A stretch of DNA of 55,036 bases from an uncultured Gammaproteobacteria bacterium (GCA_946885735.1 CAMPGW010000007.1:1-55036); one strand, 5' to 3'. Counted from the stretch's first letter, positions 35,772-47,095 are shown. Notes: generated by a model from the letters alone, not told the origin. Translations and numbers: made by a program.

Positions 35772-37664
35772 ATGACCGCCTGGTCCCTCGACCGCGCCCG
35801 CCACACCTATTCCATCCCGTACTGGTCGGACGGCTATTTCGACGTGGACGCGGCCGGCCGAATGTGCGCGCTGCCGCGGGGCGCGGGCGGTCCCTCGTTC
35901 CCGCTGCCGGAGATCCTCGACCAGGCCACGGGCCAGGGCCTGAAGCTGCCCCTGCTGCTGCGCTTCTCCGACATCCTCGGCGACCGCCTGCGCAAGCTGC
36001 AGGCCGCCTTCGGCCGCGCCATGGCGGAGCTCGATTACACCGGCGGCTACACCGCGGTCTACCCGATCAAGGTCAACCAGCACTTCAACGTGGCCGGTGA
36101 ACTCGCCGCGCAGGGCGGCGAAGGCTTCGGCCTGGAGGCGGGCTCCAAGCCTGAGTTGATGGCGGTGCTCGGGCTCGCGCGGCCGGGCAGCGTGGTGATC
36201 TGCAACGGCTACAAGGATCGCGAGTTCATCCGCCTGGCGCTGGTCGGCCGCAAGCTCGGCCTGCAGACCTTCCTGGTGGTCGAGAAACCCTCCGAGCTGG
36301 CGATCATCCTCGAGGAGTCGCGGGCCCTCGGCGTGCGGCCCGGGCTCGGCGTGCGCATGCGCCTGGCGTCGCTGGGTGCCGGCAAATGGCAGAACAGCGG
36401 CGGCGACAAGGCCAAGTTCGGCCTGCTGCCGCGGCAGGTGCTCGACCTGGTCGGCCGCCTGCGCGAGGCCGGAATGCTCGACACCCTGCAGCTGCTGCAT
36501 TTCCACATGGGCTCGCAGATCTCCAACGTCCGCGACATCGCCAACGGCATGCGCGAAGCCGTGCGCTATTTCGTCGAGCTTTCGAAGATGGGTTGCGGCA
36601 TCCGCTACATGGACTCCGGCGGCGGCCTCGGCGTGGACTACGAGGGCACGCGTTCGCGCGGGTTCTGCTCGGTCAACTACGGGCTGGACCAGTTCGCCCA
36701 CACCCTGGTGCAGCCGTTGGCCGAAGCCTGCGCCGAGCACCGATTGGCGCCACCGATGATGATCACCGAAGCCGGCCGCGCGATGACCGCCCACCATGCG
36801 GTGATGGTGGTGAACGTTTCCGATGTCGAACGCGCCCCCCAGGGATCGGTGCCGCCAGCCCAGGCTGGCGAGCCGGCGGTGCTGCGCCACCTGCGCGGGA
36901 CCCACGCCTCACTGGGCGCCCGCCCGATCCTCGAGCTCTGGCACGAAGCGCAGCAGGCGCTCTCCGAGGGCCAGGCGCTGTACGCGCTGGGTCAACTCTC
37001 GCTCGAGCAGCGCGCGCAGCTCGACGACCTGTTCTATGCAATCGCCCACCAGGTGCGGCTGCGCCTGACCGGCGAGGAGCGCAGCCATCGCGAGGCGCTC
37101 GACGAGCTCGACCAGCGCCTGGTGGACAAGTATTTCGTGAATTTCTCGGTGTTCGAGTCCATCCCGGACGTGTGGGCGATCGACCAGGTGTTCCCGATCG
37201 TGCCGGTCGCGCGCCTGGACGAGGCGCCGGACCGCCGCGGTGTGATCGCCGACCTGACCTGCGATTCCGACGGCCGCATCGACTGCTACGTCGAGTCCGA
37301 GTCGCTCGACAGCTCGCTGCCCATGCATGCGCCGCGCGCGGGCGAGAGCTACCGGCTCGGCATCTTCCTGGTCGGCGCCTACCAGGAAACGCTCGGCGAC
37401 ATCCACAACCTGTTCGGCGACACCGACACCGCCAACGTGCGCATGACCGCCGACGGCGGCCATGAGGTCGTGCGCCAGCGCCGCGGCGACACCACCGACG
37501 TGATGCTCGACTACGTCGGCTACAAGCTCGACGACCTGCGCGCGGCGTATCGCGACAAGGTCGTGGCCGCGGGCCTGGCGCAGGACGAATCCTCGCGCCT
37601 GCTCGAGGCGCTCGAGGCCGGCCTCACCGGCTACACCTACCTGCACGAAAGCACGCACGAGTAA
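35772..37664 (+). CDS. speA: Biosynthetic arginine decarboxylase
   Basis: 630 residues (E. coli SpeA 658). PLP enzyme of the alanine-racemase fold converting arginine to agmatine, first step of the arginine route to putrescine. The PLP lysine is Lys100 in VYPIKVNQH. Other blocks: GLEAGSKPELMAVL, LLHFHMGSQISNVRDI, RYMDSGGGLGVDYEGTRS, ITEAGRAMTAHHAV, FSVFESIPDVWAIDQVFPI, DLTCDSDGRIDCYV and LVGAYQETLGDIHNLFGDT. Length and motifs are complete. The dehydrogenase gene follows 10 bp downstream. Agmatine must be further converted by enzymes not in this window. Confidence 0.96.
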   Translation: MTAWSLDRARHTYSIPYWSDGYFDVDAAGRMCALPRGAGGPSFPLPEILDQATGQGLKLPLLLRFSDILGDRLRKLQAAFGRAMAELDYTGGYTAVYPIKVNQHFNVAGELAAQGGEGFGLEAGSKPELMAVLGLARPGSVVICNGYKDREFIRLALVGRKLGLQTFLVVEKPSELAIILEESRALGVRPGLGVRMRLASLGAGKWQNSGGDKAKFGLLPRQVLDLVGRLREAGMLDTLQLLHFHMGSQISNVRDIANGMREAVRYFVELSKMGCGIRYMDSGGGLGVDYEGTRSRGFCSVNYGLDQFAHTLVQPLAEACAEHRLAPPMMITEAGRAMTAHHAVMVVNVSDVERAPQGSVPPAQAGEPAVLRHLRGTHASLGARPILELWHEAQQALSEGQALYALGQLSLEQRAQLDDLFYAIAHQVRLRLTGEERSHREALDELDQRLVDKYFVNFSVFESIPDVWAIDQVFPIVPVARLDEAPDRRGVIADLTCDSDGRIDCYVESESLDSSLPMHAPRAGESYRLGIFLVGAYQETLGDIHNLFGDTDTANVRMTADGGHEVVRQRRGDTTDVMLDYVGYKLDDLRAAYRDKVVAAGLAQDESSRLLEALEAGLTGYTYLHESTHE

Positions 37665-37674
37665 GGGGAAGCGC

Positions 37675-38541
37675 ATGCGCACGGGATTCATCGGCCTCGG
37701 CGCCATGGGCGAGTCGCTGGCCGGCCACCTGCACCAGCGGGGCTTGCTGGCCGTCGTCGGCAATCGCAGCGAGGACAAGGCGCGGCGTTTCGCCGACGCG
37801 CACGCCGGCGTCGCCGCGGCCACGACGCCCGCCGACTTCGAGGAATGTGAGCTGGTGGTGCTGTGCGTGTCGGCCGACGCCGACGTGCTGCAGAACGTGG
37901 ACGCGCTGGAAGAGGTGCTCGCGCCCGGCGCCACGGTCGTGGACCACTCCACGGTCTCGCGCGACACCGCCATCGAGGCGCACCGTCGGCTCGCCCGGCG
38001 CGGCATCGGCTTCCTCGATGCCCCGGTCTCGGGGGGCGTGGAGGGCGCGCGCAACGGCAAGCTCTCGATCATGGTCGGTGGCGAGGCCGAGGTGCTGGAG
38101 CGGGCGCGGCCCGCGCTGGAGGCCTATGCCTTGCGCATCACCCACCTGGGCGGTCCGGGCAGCGGCCAGGCGACCAAGGCGGTGAACCAGGTGCTGGTGG
38201 CGGGCATCGCCCAAGCCGTGTGCGAAGGCTTGGCACTGGGCGAGAAGCTGGGGCTCGCGCCGGAGCAGCTGGTGCCGACGCTCGCAGCGGGCGCGGCCGG
38301 CAACTGGTTCCTCGACAAGCGCGGACTGACGATGCTCGCCGACGACTTCCGGCCCGGCTTCAAGTCGGCGCTGCTGCACAAGGATCTGCTGATCGTGCGC
38401 GAGATGGCGCGTGCCGCCGGCATCCGCGCCAGCGTGATCGAGCAGTCGCTCGCCGATTACGCCGAACTGATGGCGCGCGGCCTCGGCGACGAGGACACCT
38501 CGGCGCTGATCCGGCTCAAGCGCGAGGGCGCGACAGGCTGA
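37675..38541 (+). CDS. NAD(P)-dependent beta-hydroxyacid dehydrogenase
   Basis: 288 residues. The N-terminal Rossmann motif is GFIGLGAMGESLAGHL (4-19), followed by VVDHSTVSRDTAIEAHRRL, the substrate-binding DAPVSGGVEGARNGKLSIMVGG (~119-140), and the catalytic lysine in GSGQATKAVNQVLVAG (~160-175). This is the 3-hydroxyisobutyrate dehydrogenase/tartronate semialdehyde reductase superfamily; the substrate cannot be fixed from sequence. Tartronate semialdehyde reductase would fit glyoxylate metabolism, but there is no supporting neighbour. It follows speA by 10 bp. A GC hairpin and tandem repeats follow. Confidence 0.88.
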   Translation: MRTGFIGLGAMGESLAGHLHQRGLLAVVGNRSEDKARRFADAHAGVAAATTPADFEECELVVLCVSADADVLQNVDALEEVLAPGATVVDHSTVSRDTAIEAHRRLARRGIGFLDAPVSGGVEGARNGKLSIMVGGEAEVLERARPALEAYALRITHLGGPGSGQATKAVNQVLVAGIAQAVCEGLALGEKLGLAPEQLVPTLAAGAAGNWFLDKRGLTMLADDFRPGFKSALLHKDLLIVREMARAAGIRASVIEQSLADYAELMARGLGDEDTSALIRLKREGATG

Positions 38542-38550
38542 GGGCAGCCA

Positions 38551-38567
38551 GGCGGCGGACTGCCGCC
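38551..38567. terminator. GC-rich hairpin after the dehydrogenase gene
   Basis: GGCGGC / GCCGCC stem, 5-nt loop, 9 nt after the stop codon, between convergent genes. No T-run. Confidence 0.4.
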
Positions 38568-38579
38568 GCCGGATTCATT

Positions 38580-38691
38580 CGACCCGAATCAATCGACCCG
38601 CATCAGTCGACCCGCATCGGTCGACCCGCATCGGTCGACCCGCATCAGTCAACCCGCATCAGTCGACCCGGGTCACTTGACCCGGATCGCC
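38580..38691. repeat. Tandem repeat, eight units of 14 bp
   Basis: Consensus CGACCCGCATCAGT. Units start at 38580, 38594, 38608, 38622, 38636, 38650, 38664 and 38678. Units 2 to 6 are nearly identical (G/A changes at positions 2 and 12); units 1, 7 and 8 are more diverged. The last two units overlap the 3' end of the convergent SPOR gene: unit 7 holds its stop codon and unit 8 encodes its last codons. The rest is intergenic. This is a likely variable-number locus. Confidence 0.9.
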
Positions 38692-39346
38692 TGCGCGGTG
38701 ATGCCGTGGCTCGCCAGCGCCTGCTTGGCCGCGGCCAGGGCGCTGGCGTCGGGATACGGCCCCAGCCGGACGCGATGCACGGTCTGTCCGTTGATGGTCG
38801 CGGGTTCCACCCGCGCGATTTCACCGGCGAGCGCGATGCGCGCTTTCAGGGCCTCGGCTTCGGCACTGCCGCGGAAGGCGCCGGCCTGGATCAGATAGCG
38901 AGCCCCGTTTGCCACCGTCGCCGGCGCGGGCGCATCGGCGGGCTCGGCCGTCGCGACCGCGGGTGCAGCCTCGCCGCCCGCGGCCGCCTGCGCCGCCGCG
39001 GCGTCCGCCGCTGCGGCCGCGCGAAGCCGGGCCTGCGCTTCGGCCTGCGCCTGCGCGTCGAGCTCGGCATCGGGAATGACGACCTCCTTCTCCGGCAGCA
39101 GGGTGTAGAAGTCGTACTTGGGCTTGGGCCGTTCGGGCGCGACTTCCTCGGCGCCGCCGCCACGCACGCGCGCCGCCGGGTCGGGTGTCGGCAGGGTGCT
39201 TACCGGCTGCTGCCAGCGATCCTTGTAATGCAGGGCGCCGAACGCCACCGCGCCCAGCGCCAGGCCCGCGATCAGCCACACCCAGCCCGGCGTGCCGCCG
39301 GCGCGGCCGCTGCGACGTGCCTGGTTCTTGCTCCGACGCGCCGCCA

Positions 39347-39347
<1 letters not shown>
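38673..39347 (-). CDS. SPOR-domain protein, membrane anchored
   Basis: 224 residues. A short basic cytoplasmic start (MAARRSKNQARRSGRAGG) is followed by one TM helix (WVWLIAGLALGAVAFGAL, ~22-40), an Ala/Glu/Pro-rich linker with KYDFYTLLPEKEVVIPDAEL (~75-95) and a long Ala-rich helix (RLRAAAAADAAAAQAAAGGEAAP), and a C-terminal SPOR domain (RYLIQAGAFRGSAEAEALKARIALAG ... VHRVRLGPYPDASALAAAKQAL, ~148-220). SPOR domains bind denuded septal peptidoglycan, so a FtsN-like division role is plausible; the region FYTLLPEKEV resembles FtsN-type proteins. Its ATG overlaps the argS stop by one base (TGATG), as is common next to argS. Confidence 0.9.
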
Positions 39348-41110
<1,763 letters not shown>

Positions 41111-41176
41111 AGGACGGGATTCACGTGGACAGAGCCGCCTATTGTAGCGCGGCGCGACCCCTGCCCCGGCAGCGGA

Positions 41177-42220
41177 TCAACCCGGGCCCGCCCCGGTCAA
41201 GCCCGCGAAGGCCGCCACCACCTCCCGACCCGACGCGGGCGGCCGGTCCGCGAATCCCGCCAGCAGGGTCGCGGTCGTCGAACGCACCCGCGGGCCGTTC
41301 TCGCGCTTCATCGGCCCGAACACGCGTTCGCCCTCGCGCGAGCTGAATCGGTGCAGGTCGTTGAAATAGCGGTCCTGGCCCGGCCCGAGGAAGTCCAGGC
41401 AGGGCAGGGCGGCGGCGGCCGACCCGAGGTCGCGCCCGCAGCGCATTTCGCGTTCGTGGCACAGCTGGATGGCGGTCTCGCACAGCTGCGGGAAGGTCTC
41501 GCCGACATTGGCCGTGTCCAGGTCCGCCGCCAGCCGGCCGAGCCGTTCACCGCGGCGGGCATCGGCGTCGGTCCGCCAGCCGGGCAGCCCGGTGTCGAGC
41601 CAGGCGCCCAGGCTGCGCGCCAGCGAACCGCCGACCAGCGCCGGCAGGTCGTCGTTGCCGATCGGTTCGTGCTCCGGCAGCGACTCGGCCGGCCGTGCGT
41701 CGAAGGTGCTGCCGGCGATCATCAGTTCGAGGGCGACGAACTGCGCCCGGTCGAGTTCGGGGCGGAAGCCGCAGGACTCCAGGATGCGCATGGCTTCCGC
41801 CGCACTGGCCGCCTCGTTGCCCCCCACCGGGCCGGGCACGTCCACGGTTTCGCGCTGGCGCAGGTCGTGGCAGGCGGCGAAGACCAGCAGCAGGTCCACG
41901 TCTGCGGCTTCCGGGCCCGATTCCCCGAGCGCCGCCATCAGGCGCAACAAGCGGCGGTGGCCGACATCGAGCACGTGGCCTTCGTTGTGGTAGGCGTGGA
42001 AGTCGCCGCCGAGGCCGCCGTGGCGCAGGCCGAGCCGGGCGGCGCCGAGCAGTGCGGCGTCGAGCGCCCGGGCGTCCCGGCCGTGACGGCGCGCGACCTC
42101 CCCCAGCCCCGACAGGACGGCCGGTCGCTGCTCGCCAAGCAGCGCGACGGCGGCGGCCGCGTCGGGCAGGGCCTGCTCGACGGCGTCGGGCGCATACAGT
42201 CGGGAGTAACCGAGGAGCAC
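41177..42220 (-). CDS. Hypothetical HD-domain-like protein (putative metal-dependent phosphohydrolase)
   Basis: 347 residues, GTG start. Histidine and aspartate motifs fit an HD fold: FHAYHNEGHVLDVGHRRL (~74-91), FAACHDLRQRE (~112-122), then NEAASAAEAMRIL and ALELMIAGSTFD, and LDTANVGETFPQLC (~230-245) as possible fifth metal ligand. Such H...HD...D patterns occur in nucleotide phosphohydrolases. The sequence is otherwise not assigned and the ligand set is read by eye only. It is 66 bp upstream of argS on the same strand and 66 bp downstream of radC. It may be longer at the N terminus, but no better start was seen. Confidence 0.7.
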   Translation of the reverse strand: MLLGYSRLYAPDAVEQALPDAAAAVALLGEQRPAVLSGLGEVARRHGRDARALDAALLGAARLGLRHGGLGGDFHAYHNEGHVLDVGHRRLLRLMAALGESGPEAADVDLLLVFAACHDLRQRETVDVPGPVGGNEAASAAEAMRILESCGFRPELDRAQFVALELMIAGSTFDARPAESLPEHEPIGNDDLPALVGGSLARSLGAWLDTGLPGWRTDADARRGERLGRLAADLDTANVGETFPQLCETAIQLCHEREMRCGRDLGSAAAALPCLDFLGPGQDRYFNDLHRFSSREGERVFGPMKRENGPRVRSTTATLLAGFADRPPASGREVVAAFAGLTGAGPG

Positions 42221-42286
42221 GTGGGCCGCCAGGCGCCGGGATGACGGCGGCAGTATGCCGCAACGCCCGCGCCGGGCCAGTGCCGC

Positions 42287-42958
42287 TCAGACCCAGCCCC
42301 GCCGCGCCATCGAGGTCGGCGGCCCGTCGCCCACCACGAAGTGATCCAGCACGCGCACCTCCACCAATGCCAGGGCCTGCTTCAGCCGCGCGGTGACCGC
42401 CCGGTCGGCCGCGCTCGGCTCCGGGTTCCCGCTCGGATGGTTGTGCCCGAAGATGACCGCGGCGGCGTTGTGCGCCAGGCAGCGGCGGGCCACCTCGCGT
42501 GGGTGCACCTCGGAGCCGTCCAGGGTGCCGCGGAACAACTCCTCGTAAGCCAGGACGCGGTGGCGCGTGTCCAGGAACAGGCAGGCGAAGACCTCGTGCG
42601 GCAGCGGCCGCAGCTTGCGCTGGAAGTACGTGCCCGCCTGGTCCGGATCGGCCAATGCCTCGCCCCGCTGAAGCTGCTGGCCCAGGTGGCGCGTGCCGAG
42701 CTCGAGGGCGGCCGCCAGCGCGCAGGCGCGGGCCGGGCCGAGGCCGTGCAGTCGCGCCAGTTCGGCGACGGGCCGGTCGAGCAAGCCGCGCAGCCCGGCC
42801 GGTTGCAGCAGCTCGCGGCCCAGGTCGACCGCGCTGCGTCCGCGCGGCCCGCTGCCGATGAAGATGGCCAGCAGTTCGGCGTCCGACAGGGCCGCGGCGC
42901 CGCGGGCTGCGAGTTTCTCGCGGGGACGCTCGTCCTCGGGCCAGTCTCGGATATGCAT
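42287..42958 (-). CDS. radC: RadC-family JAB/MPN-domain protein
   Basis: 223 residues (E. coli RadC 222). N-terminal helix-hairpin-helix region ([35 protein letters not shown] ... [19 protein letters not shown]) and a C-terminal JAMM metalloprotease-like domain with [58 protein letters not shown] (H-x-H-x10-D ligands). Despite the name, a DNA-repair role was not upheld for E. coli RadC; it is implicated in recombination or transformation in some species. ATG 42958 gives the family length. Divergent from coaBC, 116 bp apart, a highly conserved neighbourhood in gammaproteobacteria. Confidence 0.95.
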   Translation of the reverse strand: MHIRDWPEDERPREKLAARGAAALSDAELLAIFIGSGPRGRSAVDLGRELLQPAGLRGLLDRPVAELARLHGLGPARACALAAALELGTRHLGQQLQRGEALADPDQAGTYFQRKLRPLPHEVFACLFLDTRHRVLAYEELFRGTLDGSEVHPREVARRCLAHNAAAVIFGHNHPSGNPEPSAADRAVTARLKQALALVEVRVLDHFVVGDGPPTSMARRGWV

Positions 42959-43036
42959 GGGCGTCACCGTGATGGGAGGCGTCCAGCGTGGCCCGCCGCA
43001 AACGTGCGCGGCGTCGGGAAAATGCGGCGCTTCGGG

Positions 43037-43042
43037 TAAGCT
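43037..43042 (+). promoter_or_regulatory. coaBC: -10 box TAAGCT of coaBC-dut-algC
   Basis: GGGTAAGCTAGG lies 33 nt before ATG 43075, giving a leader of about 26 nt. No convincing -35 box. Confidence 0.4.
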
Positions 43043-43074
43043 AGGCCGCATTCGACGAGGGCATCAGGGGCGCG

Positions 43075-44262
43075 ATGGAAGCACTGGCCGGTCAGCGGAT
43101 CGTGTTGGGAGTGACCGGGGGGATCGCCGCCTACAAGGCGGCCGACCTGGCCCGTCGCCTGCAGGACGCGGGCGCGGACGTGCGGGTGGTGATGACCGAG
43201 TCCGCGGCCCGTTTCGTCAGCCCGATGACCTTCCAGGCCCTCACCGGCCATCCGGTGCGCAGTTCGCTGTGGGACGAAGACGCCGAGGCCGCCATGGGCC
43301 ACATCGAGCTGGCGCGTTGGGCCGACCGCATCCTGGTCGCGCCCGCCAGTGCCGACGCGATCGCGCGGCTGGCCGCGGGCCTGGCCGGCGACCTGCTCGG
43401 CACCCTGTGCCTGGCCAGCGCGGCGCCGCTGGCCCTGGCGCCGGCGATGAACCAGCAGATGTGGGCCCACCCGGCGACCCAGGCCAACCTCGCCCGCCTG
43501 GTCGAGCGCGGCGCGCAGGTGCTCGGTCCCGGCATCGGCGACCAGGCCTGTGGCGACGTCGGTGCCGGCCGGATGCTCGAGCCGATGGAAATCCTGATGG
43601 CCCTGCAGGCGCCCGGTGCGCTGGCGGGGCGACGGATCCTGATCAGCGCCGGTCCCACCTTCGAGGACATCGACCCGGTGCGCTTCATCGGCAACCGCAG
43701 CTCGGGGAAGATGGGTTTCGCCCTGGCCGCCGAGGCCGCCCGCCAAGGTGCGGACGTCACCCTGGTGGCCGGGCCGGTGTCGCTGCCGACGCCGCCGCGG
43801 GTTACCCGGATCGACGTCCGCCGCGCCACCGAGATGCACCGCGCCGTCCTGGCCGCGCTCCCGGGCCAGGACGCCTACATCGGCGCCGCCGCCGTCGCCG
43901 ACTTCATGCCGGCGCAGGTGGCGACGGGCAAGCTCAAGAAGTCGGCGGGCGCTCCGGTACTGGACCTCGTGCCGACGCCGGACATCCTGGCGGAGGTCGC
44001 CGTCCATCCACGGCGACCGCGCCTGGTCGTCGGCTTCGCCGCCGAGACCGGCGACCTGGAGGCGCAGGCGCTCGACAAGCTCGCGCGCAAGCGCGTCGAC
44101 ATGATCGCCGCCAACGCCGTCGGCGACGGCCTCGGCTTCGAGGCCGAGGACAACGCCCTGGCCGTCTTCACCGCCGACGGCCGGCGTGACATCGCGCGCC
44201 AGCCCAAGTCGGGCGTCGCACGCGCCCTGCTGGCCCTGGTCGTCGAACGGCTGGGGGCCTGA
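43075..44262 (+). CDS. coaBC: Phosphopantothenoylcysteine decarboxylase/phosphopantothenate-cysteine ligase
   Basis: 395 residues. Bifunctional coenzyme A enzyme: the C-terminal CoaB joins cysteine to 4'-phosphopantothenate using CTP and the N-terminal flavin CoaC decarboxylates the product. CoaC marks: [27 protein letters not shown] (PXMNXXMW motif) and [13 protein letters not shown] with the catalytic Cys. CoaB marks: [39 protein letters not shown] (with the KLKK loop GKLKKSAG) and [13 protein letters not shown]. Full length. The stop overlaps the dut start by one base (TGATG). Confidence 0.97.
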   Translation: MEALAGQRIVLGVTGGIAAYKAADLARRLQDAGADVRVVMTESAARFVSPMTFQALTGHPVRSSLWDEDAEAAMGHIELARWADRILVAPASADAIARLAAGLAGDLLGTLCLASAAPLALAPAMNQQMWAHPATQANLARLVERGAQVLGPGIGDQACGDVGAGRMLEPMEILMALQAPGALAGRRILISAGPTFEDIDPVRFIGNRSSGKMGFALAAEAARQGADVTLVAGPVSLPTPPRVTRIDVRRATEMHRAVLAALPGQDAYIGAAAVADFMPAQVATGKLKKSAGAPVLDLVPTPDILAEVAVHPRRPRLVVGFAAETGDLEAQALDKLARKRVDMIAANAVGDGLGFEAEDNALAVFTADGRRDIARQPKSGVARALLALVVERLGA

Positions 44263-44717
44263 TGCGGCAGATCGACCTGAAGATCCTCGACCCGCGGCTG
44301 GGCCGCGAGTTTCCGCTCCCCGGCTACGCAACGGCCCACTCGGCCGGCATGGACCTGCGCGCGCTCTGCGATGCGCCGCTCACGCTGGCCCCGGGCGAGG
44401 CGCAACTGGTGCCGACCGGAATGGCCATCCACCTGGGCGATCCGGGCCTGTGCGCGGTGATCCTGCCGCGTTCCGGGCTCGGCCACCGCCAGGGCTTGGT
44501 CCTGGGCAACCTGGTCGGGCTGATCGACGCCGACTACCAGGGCCCGCTGATGGTCAGCCTGTGGAATCGCGGCCAGGCGCCGCAAGTCGTCACGCCCGGC
44601 GACCGCATCGCCCAGCTGGTGTTGATGCCGGTCGTTCGCGCCGGCTTCCGCATCGTGGAACAATTCGAGGAAAGCGCGCGCGGCGCCGGTGGCTTCGGCC
44701 ATACCGGGCTGCGTTGA
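44262..44717 (+). CDS. dut: Deoxyuridine 5'-triphosphate nucleotidohydrolase (dUTPase)
   Basis: 151 residues (E. coli 151). Trimeric enzyme hydrolysing dUTP to dUMP, protecting DNA from uracil. All five motifs are present: [12 protein letters not shown] (I), [26 protein letters not shown] (II-III), [11 protein letters not shown] (IV) and the C-terminal GAGGFGHTG (V, the flexible P-loop-like arm). Overlaps coaBC by 1 bp, and algC begins 22 bp downstream, so the three genes form an operon also seen in pseudomonads. Confidence 0.97.
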   Translation: MRQIDLKILDPRLGREFPLPGYATAHSAGMDLRALCDAPLTLAPGEAQLVPTGMAIHLGDPGLCAVILPRSGLGHRQGLVLGNLVGLIDADYQGPLMVSLWNRGQAPQVVTPGDRIAQLVLMPVVRAGFRIVEQFEESARGAGGFGHTGLR

Positions 44718-44739
44718 CGCGCCCCAACGAGGACTGTCA

Positions 44740-47061
44740 ATGCAACTCGGATTCGACGTGAAATCGCTCAAGGCCAGCTCGCTGTTGCCGCTGGTGGCCG
44801 GCCTGCTGGTGCTGGCCGCGCTGTGGCAAGCCTGGAACGGCTGGCGCAGCTGGTCGTCGGCGCGCCTGGACGCGCGGACCGAGCAGAGCCGCACCGAGGT
44901 CGCGGGCGAACTCAAGCCGATGGTCGACGAAACCCTGCGCAAGGCCACGCAACTGCGCTTGCGCGTGGCCATGATCAACGCCGCCAAGAACAGCGATGCC
45001 GATGCGGCCCGCCACGTCGTCGCCGAAACCTTGAAGGGCGCCGAAGCCGTGGAGCTGCATGCCACCGACCTGGCGACGGCCTACGCCAATCCGGACGCCT
45101 TCGGCTACGGCAAGCTCGGGCTGCTCGAGTCCGCGCTCAGTGCCGATGCACCGGTCATCGCCGTGGTGAAGGACGCCGGCGGCGCGCGCGTCGGCGTGGC
45201 CTTTCCGGTCGTGGAGGAAGGGCGTGCACTGGCCGTGGCCTACGCCCGCCTGCCGCTCGCGGCGTGGACGGACCAGGTCAAGGACGCGGCCCCGTCCGGC
45301 GCCTACCTGGCCCTGCGCCAGGGGAGCCATAACGTGGTGGAGTCCGGCGTCACCGAAGAACTGCGCTTCCGCGCCGAAGAAGGCGCGGTGCCGGTACCGG
45401 GCACGCCTTGGCGGGTGGTCTCGGTCGCCCCGCCGGTCGTGGCCGGTGCGTTCGGCCTGGGCGGCCTGGGCGAATTCGGCATGGCGCTGCTGTTCGGCGC
45501 CCTGGCCGCGGGATTGCTGTGGTGGGGCAAGCGCCGCGCCGCGCTGCAGTCTGGCGCGATCGCCCCGGTCGCCAAGCCGACGGAGATGACCCTGGCCGAA
45601 CTGCAAAGCTCGGGACAGATCGCCGCGCCCGAAGTGGCCAAGGTGGTGCGCGCGGCGTCCGAGACGGCGGCCGAGCCCGGCCTCACGCTCGACCGCAGCA
45701 TCTTCCGCGCCTACGACATCCGCGGCATCGTCGGCCAGACCCTCGACGCCAACATCGCCCGCATGATCGGCCAGGCCATCGGTTCGCTGATGCAGGAGAA
45801 GGGCCAGCGCGCGATCGTGGTCGGTCGCGACGGGCGCTTGTCCTCGCCGGAGATGGCGTCCGCGCTGATCGAGGGCCTGCGCAAGGCCGGCCGCGAGGTC
45901 ACCGACATCGGCCAGGTGCCGACGCCGATGGCCTACTTCGGCAGCTTCCACCTGCGCACCGGCTGCTGCGTTTCCGTCACCGGCAGCCACAATCCGCCCG
46001 ACTACAACGGCTTCAAGATCGTGGTGGATGGCGAGACGCTGTCCGGCGAGGCGATCCAGAACCTGTACGTGCGCATCGCCGAAAATCGCCTGTTCCGCGG
46101 CGACCAGCCGGGCCTGCTTTCGATCCGCGACATCAAGCCCGACTACATCGACCGCATCGCCGGCGACATCCAGATCGAGCGTCGCCTCAAGGTGGTCATC
46201 GACTGCGGCAGCGGCGTCGCCGGCGCGATCGCGCCCGAGCTGCTCGCCGCGATCGGCGCCGAGGTCGAGCCGCTGTACTGCGAGGTGGACGGGACCTTCC
46301 CGCACCACCACCCGGACCCCAGCGAACCGGAGAACCTGCAGGACCTGATCAACGTCGTGCAGCGGGTGAACGCCGACATCGGGCTGGCGCTCGACGGCGA
46401 CGGCGACCGCCTCGGCGTGGTCACCAAAACCGGCGAGATCATCTATCCCGATCGCCTGCTGATGCTGTTCGCCGCGGACGTGCTCGAGCGCAACCCGGGC
46501 GCGTGCGTGATCTACGACGTCAAGTGCACGGGCCACCTCGCCACCCACATCCTGCGCCACGGCGGCAGCCCGCTGATGTGGAAGACCGGGCACTCGCTGG
46601 TGAAGGCGAAGATGAAGGAAACCGAGGCCGAGCTGGCCGGCGAGATGAGCGGGCACTTCTTCTTCCGCGAGCGCTGGTACGGTTTCGACGACGGCCTGTA
46701 CGCGGCGGCGCGGCTGCTGGAGATCCTGGCCGCCTCCCCGGATGATGCCGAGACGCTGTTCGCCGAGTTGCCCAAGGGCGTGTCCACGCCGGAAATCAAG
46801 GTGAAGGTCGCCGAGGGCGAGCAGTACCGGCTGATCGAGGAGTTCGTCGCCAAGGCGAAGTTCGAAGGTGCGCGCCTGTCGACGATCGATGGCGTGCGCG
46901 CCGACTGGCCCGACGGCTGGGGCCTGGTGCGCGCCTCCAACACGACGCCCTGCCTGGTGTTGCGCTTCGACGCCAAGGACGCGCAGTCGCTGGCGCGGGT
47001 GCAGGCGGTGTTCAAGGAACAGCTGCTGGCCGCGGCGCCAGGCCTGGCCCTGCCCTTCTGA
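44740..47061 (+). CDS. algC: Phosphomannomutase/phosphoglucomutase with membrane-anchored N-terminal extension
   Basis: 773 residues, about 310 more than a soluble AlgC/XanA. Residues ~12-30 form a TM helix (ASSLLPLVAGLLVLAALWQAW), ~35-230 a probably periplasmic domain resembling sensor input regions, and ~233-262 a second TM segment. The alpha-D-phosphohexomutase begins near residue 317 (LDRSIFRAYDIRGIVG), with phosphoserine Ser416 in TGSHNPPDYNGFK, the metal loop LDGDGDRLG, the sugar loop GEMSGHFFF and phosphate-binding SNTTPCLVLRF. It interconverts mannose or glucose 6- and 1-phosphates for LPS and exopolysaccharide. Start ATG 44740 follows GAGGAC. The last gene of the coaBC-dut operon. 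Confidence 0.94.
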   Translation: MQLGFDVKSLKASSLLPLVAGLLVLAALWQAWNGWRSWSSARLDARTEQSRTEVAGELKPMVDETLRKATQLRLRVAMINAAKNSDADAARHVVAETLKGAEAVELHATDLATAYANPDAFGYGKLGLLESALSADAPVIAVVKDAGGARVGVAFPVVEEGRALAVAYARLPLAAWTDQVKDAAPSGAYLALRQGSHNVVESGVTEELRFRAEEGAVPVPGTPWRVVSVAPPVVAGAFGLGGLGEFGMALLFGALAAGLLWWGKRRAALQSGAIAPVAKPTEMTLAELQSSGQIAAPEVAKVVRAASETAAEPGLTLDRSIFRAYDIRGIVGQTLDANIARMIGQAIGSLMQEKGQRAIVVGRDGRLSSPEMASALIEGLRKAGREVTDIGQVPTPMAYFGSFHLRTGCCVSVTGSHNPPDYNGFKIVVDGETLSGEAIQNLYVRIAENRLFRGDQPGLLSIRDIKPDYIDRIAGDIQIERRLKVVIDCGSGVAGAIAPELLAAIGAEVEPLYCEVDGTFPHHHPDPSEPENLQDLINVVQRVNADIGLALDGDGDRLGVVTKTGEIIYPDRLLMLFAADVLERNPGACVIYDVKCTGHLATHILRHGGSPLMWKTGHSLVKAKMKETEAELAGEMSGHFFFRERWYGFDDGLYAAARLLEILAASPDDAETLFAELPKGVSTPEIKVKVAEGEQYRLIEEFVAKAKFEGARLSTIDGVRADWPDGWGLVRASNTTPCLVLRFDAKDAQSLARVQAVFKEQLLAAAPGLALPF

Positions 47062-47066
47062 GGTCG

Positions 47067-47084
47067 CGGCCGCCGGGGCGGCCG
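47067..47084. terminator. Terminator hairpin after algC
   Basis: CGGCCG / CGGCCG stem with a 6-nt loop, 5 nt after the algC stop and before the convergent DUF4124 gene stop. No T-run. Confidence 0.45.
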
Positions 47085-47095
47085 TCGGTGGGCGC

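Noticed and set aside
38580..38691. CRISPR array
   Set aside because: Units are contiguous 14-bp tandem copies without spacers, and no cas genes are present.
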